Source: Rhypophila decipiens (lineage: Eukaryota; Ascomycota; Sordariomycetes; Sordariales; Naviculisporaceae). Taken from it: 64,000 bases of DNA. Where the stretch lies: assembly GCA_033297075.1 (NCBI GenBank), contig MU858048.1, positions 248,001 through 312,000 on the forward strand, in the 5' to 3' direction. Position 1 is the stretch's first letter. Each line of letters starts with the position of its first letter. The notes below the pieces were generated by a model. It made no database searches, was not told the origin of the DNA, and saw only the letters and a program-made list of their open reading frames with translations. The translations under genes and the position numbers were made by a program. Of this stretch, positions 60,161-64,000 are shown piece by piece.

Positions 60161-60535
60161 TCTGCGGGTTTGGTGGTTAGCTGTGATTCGATGTGGCTTT
60201 CTTTGGGAATTCCTAATCAGCATTTACAACTTGGCTCAACCAAGACAGCGTGGATCTGTATTATGTTATCTTTCCTATTTCTTTCTGGTGTTTGAGATAC
60301 GGCGCAATGAGGCGCAACAGATCGATGGGTTAGTTTATTCTAATACCCTTTTTTGCTCTTTCCTGTACAAGATTTATCGAAACCATTTGGCAGGAGGAGA
60401 GCGGAAGTAAATGGAAGCGTAAAGATTTCATGATCAATCTGGCTCGTGAGAATGGGAAGGCCCATAGAGCGTGTTTTTCTTTAACGATACCATTTCACAC
60501 AAAGAGTAGCATTTTGCTTTGGAAGGCAGTGACAG
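60161..60535. other. Intergenic, BUR1 3' region
   Basis: No gene or repeat seen before the MITE-like element. Confidence 0.5.
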
Positions 60536-60704
60536 TACAGCATTCCACGGTAAATAGTCAAACCGCAATATGTACCTGACCAAGGCCCTTGCTCGCGACT
60601 TGAAAGGCCTTCATATATTGGTGAATGGGACCTTTACCAGCCAAGTCAAATGCATTGTTTCCACAAGAAATATGCAATGACACTATTTACGCCGGAATGC
60701 TGTA
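60536..60704. mobile_element. MITE-like element, copy 1 (169 bp)
   Basis: Bounded by inverted repeats of 23 nt that match at 20 positions (left TACAGCATTCCACGGTAAAT, right end complementary with TACAGCATTCCGGCGTAAAT). The ends can be read as CAGCATTCC flanked by TA, the target duplication of Tc1/mariner/Fot1-type transposons. There is no coding capacity. It shares its left 100 bp, including CCTTGCTCGCGAC, with the copy at 63376. It lies 67 bp beyond the stop of the minus-strand membrane-protein gene, so probably in its 3' UTR. Confidence 0.75.
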
Positions 60705-60771
60705 TGATCCTAGCTTCTGCACAAGATAACAATATAAACATTTACACAGAGTTGTGATCTATTTCATTGAA

Positions 60772-61781
60772 TCACAGAGAATCATCGTCTTCTTCGTGAA
60801 TAGTAGTGCCGAATAATAAGCCCGGCAATCGTCTCTTGCTGCTGCTCCCGGGCCCACTACCTGCACCTCCTCCTCCTCCTCCTGCTGGGGACAACAAGAC
60901 TGGTGGTGACCTGAGTAACCCATCGGAACCACTGCCACCTGATGATCTGTTGCCGCCTTCGACTCGTTCCCTCCATGCGTCGTATAAATCAGGTCCACGC
61001 TGCTGCTGCTGCTTGGCCGTGGTACCGGTACGATGTTGGAGTGTCATGGCATCGTCTGTGTCGAAGTCTAGGAAGGAGGAACGTCTGCTTGAGCTGTTAG
61101 GAGTATCGAAGAAGGGGGTTTCTCGATCTCTGCCGTTGGGAGTGTCGGAGTCGTATAGTGGTGTGTCGGTTCCTTTGAGTTTCTTGAAGTTTTCATTCTT
61201 TGCGGTGAGCTTCGAAGATGGACGCTCGGTTAGTACATCGGTTGTTACGTAGGATATGGCGAATGCTATTGCGTAGGTTGCTAGGCCTGCCACGATACCC
61301 ACTGTTGCGGCGAAGAAGATCTATAGGTTTTTAGTTAGATTTAGGGAGCTAGGCATGGTGAGATGAGGAGGATCTTACGCAGGTTGGGATTGGCTGGATG
61401 TGAGTTGTGTGTTAGTTGGCTATTTCATGGAGGTAAAGAGATGAGTGAAGATTCACATACCCCAATGGTGTCTATTACACGATCGAGAGTCCAAGACCGT
61501 GGCAACGGCCACAATAGTAACCACCACAGGTACTGAAACGGGAGCAGGACAAGTTGCAACAGACGGGAAATGATCATGAATGCAAGTGAGATGGCCGAGG
61601 CGAACCATGACGCCAGTGTTCCTGGGAGGCGGATGAGGGTTGAGGCGATCCACCATGAGGCGGTGAAAGGGAACCAGATCATGGTTCCTATTATGCCGAG
61701 ACCACTTAGCAGGATACCCTTATCGTTGCCCAGGTTGTCGCCCATGTTGTTCACGAGTGCCCGCTGGTCGAGGACTTCCAT
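60772..61781 (-). CDS. Fungal multi-pass membrane protein of unknown function
   Basis: Not recognised beyond fungi. Three exons, 61781-61461, 61393-61379 and 61320-60772 (294 aa). The N-terminal half has about four hydrophobic segments (GILLSGLGIIGTMIWFPF, LASWFASAISLAFMII, LLQLVLLPFQYLWWLLLWPL, and IFFAATVGIVAGLATYAIAF after the splice). The middle exon is only 15 nt and adds PIPTC between the third segment and the last helix. Both introns have good GT-AG ends and CTAAC branch points. The C-terminal 160 residues are cytosol-like, Ser/Thr/Gly-rich, with short Gln and Gly runs and an acidic end EEDDDSL. It is divergent from the POP8-like gene. Confidence 0.72.
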
Positions 61782-62683
61782 CTTTGTGCTGGCTCCCTCG
61801 GCTGGCTGGTTCGCGGTGGTGGTTAATATGAATTGACCTATTTGGCTAGGCCGCTGGAGTCTCAGAATATCACCACATGGCAGGTGGGGAAGTTGGATGT
61901 CTGATGGTATCGCGATGAGAGGTTCGGATCACATGCTAATAAATATGAAGATCTGTATTGTGTAACAAGGCTGTTTTTGATCAAGAAAGTCTCATAATCG
62001 GGAAAGAACTACAGCCGAGGGTAACTTGAGGATGGGGCAGTTACAGTGGAATTGTGTACCGCAGCGTATCGCGAAGTGGAAGGTTTGGCACCAAGCATCA
62101 TCAATGGTTGCATCCACGGCACGAAACGTTCCTGGTCTGATGTCACTGGAATGCAGCTGCAGATGGGGTTGGATGGTGCTAAGCTTTATTGTTTAATCGG
62201 GGTGTGCATCCACCGAAATATCTTTACGCATATATGCATAATATAGTGACATTTAGTGAACTGTGAATGGTATAAAACCTCTAGTGAATTATACCGTGAT
62301 GAGCAATGGTGTAGATTACTCAACGGTAGGAACAACTCTGGATATTTCTATGTGAGTCTCCCAAAGCTGCTCTTCAAGAGCTTAACCCTAGCTAACCTAT
62401 TTTATCAGACCAAAACTACTCCAAATCTAAATTGCAAACTTTCCCGAGATCTCATCTCACCAACATAAGGCTCCTTCGCAGTATCGGATTCATCTCGGGG
62501 ACGATTGCTTCAAAAGAGCCTCAGCAACTACATACACTTTAGGACCGGACAAACAATTTCTTGGAACCAGCAGGGCAACAAGCTAGCGATTTCACCTCAC
62601 GCCTGATTCATACCTCCTCCCCTGGCCTTCTTGCTGCTCCTCACCAAATATTAGAGACATAAAGGAGCAAAACGAGACTCAAA
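61782..62683. other. Bidirectional promoter region
   Basis: About 900 bp between the membrane-protein and POP8-like starts. No gene supported. Confidence 0.5.
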
Positions 62684-63310
62684 ATGGCAGACCAAATGGA
62701 CATAGACCTCCCAGAGGAACACCACCAACCACCCCAAACCACAATTCCGAGTCCCGACAAGCCAAACCAAAACCAACCCCAGTCTCAACAATCTCAAAAG
62801 AAGCAGTCCTCCTCCTCGTCCTCAATAAGGGAATTAACAACCTGCACCATAAAATTACCACCATTCGCCTACGTGCACCTCTCAACACTATCATCCCTCT
62901 CATCGTCAGGAGCACCCATAACAACGCCCGCCAACCCCAAGCCAGCGACAACAAAAGAAGAATCATCACGAGAAATAATAGACCCCCTCCAAGTACGATC
63001 CTACTGCACCGCCGCTCTCCAACGATTCCTAGGCGACACAGGCGCAGCCATAGTCCCCGATATCCTTCTCATTCGTAGCAGCAGCAGCAGCAGCAAAAAA
63101 GGCCAAAAAGAAGAAGCAGACATTTACCTCCGTCTACCGAGGCAAGATCTAGGCGCCTTTGCAGCGGCCATCACCGCCTATCCGGGTCGTCGACAGGTGT
63201 CAAAGGGGAACGAGGACCGTTGGCTTCTTCTCCAGATCCAGAGCTGTGGCGACTGGTTGGGGAGTCTGATTGGGAAGGCGGAGGAGAAGGATATTTGGGA
63301 TCGGGATTGA
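62684..63310 (+). CDS. pop8: RNase P/MRP subunit POP8-like protein
   Basis: POP8 helps assemble RNase P and RNase MRP, which process tRNA 5' ends and rRNA. Single exon, 208 aa. The N-terminal 50 residues are Gln/Pro/Ser-rich and disordered. IRELTTCTIKLPPFAYVHLSTL begins the Rpp14/Pop5-like ferredoxin fold, which continues with DPLQVRSYCTAALQRFLGDTGAAIVPDILLI, DIYLRLPRQDLGAFAAAITAY and WLLLQIQSCGDWLGSLIG. A poly-Ser stretch from an AGC microsatellite (about 63078-63093) interrupts a loop. Assignment rests on the order of strands and LRLPRQDLGAFAAAI; a related Pop5/Rpp14 member is the alternative. Confidence 0.72.
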   Translation: MADQMDIDLPEEHHQPPQTTIPSPDKPNQNQPQSQQSQKKQSSSSSSIRELTTCTIKLPPFAYVHLSTLSSLSSSGAPITTPANPKPATTKEESSREIIDPLQVRSYCTAALQRFLGDTGAAIVPDILLIRSSSSSSKKGQKEEADIYLRLPRQDLGAFAAAITAYPGRRQVSKGNEDRWLLLQIQSCGDWLGSLIGKAEEKDIWDRD

Positions 63311-63375
63311 TCAACTCCCACATCGTTGTTACTCGTATCAAGGACGGGATAGCGGACCAAGTCTACCGATAGCCA

Positions 63376-63601
63376 TGGAGGATTCCATGGTAAATACCTA
63401 GTCAAACTGCAATACCTGGCCAGGGGCCGCCTTGCTCGCGACGTCTAAGGACCTTGATATATTGTGAAATAGACCCTGTACAAATCGAGTATATGCATGG
63501 TCTTTACAATAATCACGCATTAATAAAGTCGTTTACAGGCCTGGTACCCTTCCTTGTTCAAACGGGTATACCAATTTGACTATTTACCGTGAAATGCTGT
63601 A
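63376..63601. mobile_element. MITE-like element, copy 2 (about 226 bp)
   Basis: The right end, read in reverse complement, gives TACAGCATTTCACGGTAAAT then AGTCAAA. It matches the left end of the copy at 60536 with one mismatch over about 27 nt. The left end is decayed (GATTCCATGGTAAATA, with a 3-nt insertion before GTCAAAC). The interior shares GCAATA, CCTTGCTCGCGAC and AAGG..CCTT..ATATATTG in the same orientation as copy 1, then diverges and is longer. It lies 65 bp after the POP8-like stop. Left border is approximate. Confidence 0.68.
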
Positions 63602-63663
63602 GGCACAAAGGCAAAAATACAATGCCAAAGCTTTTGTATCCCGACCATGTTGTATCATTTTTA

Positions 63664-64000
63664 TTACGTGACGCCTATAGAATGCATAATGCAATGCATG
63701 CCTACCTTAACATACAAGCCGAGAGTAAAGACCGGAGAGATATTGTAGACGACTAGAGAGCCAGCCATGACACCACCCGAGAGCAGACCCCGTGCTACAG
63801 TCCTTCGACCCTTGAACATGTCGTGCCATGTCGGGCAGAATACCGCACCCCGACGACTCCGGATTTGAAAGATGCATTTCCCAACCCATTTCGTTTCGTT
63901 TATTCCTCTCGTCAGTGTATGCTTTATATAGTCCCGACTTATCAGATCATTTTCTCCAAGCCTTCGAATAGGCTCCCGTCGTTTATGTGGGACGGGCGGG
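63664..64000 (-). CDS. Possible C-terminal part of an unidentified gene, runs off the window
   Basis: The minus-strand frame ending at TAA 63666-63664 is open for about 111 codons up to the window edge. It includes a hydrophobic stretch after FKGRRTVARG (LLSGGVMAGSLVVYNISPVF). There is a possible splice donor (AAG|GTAGGC) near 63705, so the end may be intronic. No family recognised. The frame could be open by chance. Confidence 0.22.
   Translation of the reverse strand, partial: PPVPHKRREPIRRLGENDLISRDYIKHTLTRGINETKWVGKCIFQIRSRRGAVFCPTWHDMFKGRRTVARGLLSGGVMAGSLVVYNISPVFTLGLYVKVGMHCIMHSIGVT

Overview
The window is nuclear DNA of a filamentous ascomycete, most probably a sordariomycete. The genes are split by short introns (mostly about 50-110 nt) with GT-AG ends and CTAAC-like branch points. 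A class III chitin synthase, an Opy2 osmosensor anchor and a class V myosin of about 1590 residues also fit. No prokaryotic, viral, rRNA, tRNA or CRISPR feature was recognised.

Twenty-one protein genes can be assembled exon by exon. Left part: the 3' part of ribosomal protein eS1 (+), a Rab18-like GTPase (+), an ABHD11/IMO32-like mitochondrial hydrolase (-) and OPY2 (-). After a gene-free stretch of nearly 7 kb come class III chitin synthase (+), the NEDD8 E2 UBC12 (+), ketol-acid reductoisomerase ILV5 (+), a serine racemase/threonine dehydratase-like PLP enzyme (-), an indoleamine 2,3-dioxygenase (+) and SRP72 (+). A minus-strand run follows: HAM1/ITPA, FAP7/adenylate kinase 6 and myosin V. 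After a 3 kb gap come phosphoglycerate dehydrogenase (-) and the histone chaperone NAP1 (-). Right part: the P5B ATPase YPK9 (+), a coclaurine-N-methyltransferase-like enzyme (+), a 44-residue complex I subunit (-), the BUR1/CDK9-type kinase (+), a three-exon membrane protein (-) and a POP8-like RNase P/MRP subunit (+).

The set is mostly housekeeping (translation, protein targeting, amino-acid synthesis, nucleotide hygiene, cell wall, transport, transcription elongation). There is no sign of a secondary-metabolite cluster or other dedicated system. The gene order looks like ordinary fungal euchromatin, not an operon-like unit.

The points most worth a second look are: in-frame open extensions beyond the TAG stops of myosin V and of BUR1; two related MITE-like elements downstream of both genes of a divergent pair; two near-identical CCGGAA..TTCCGG palindromes upstream of the dioxygenase; a GC-AG intron in HAM1; a 15-nt microexon; and a tiny complex I gene that simple ORF calling misses. 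All exon borders were derived by eye from splice motifs and protein-family continuity, not from transcripts.
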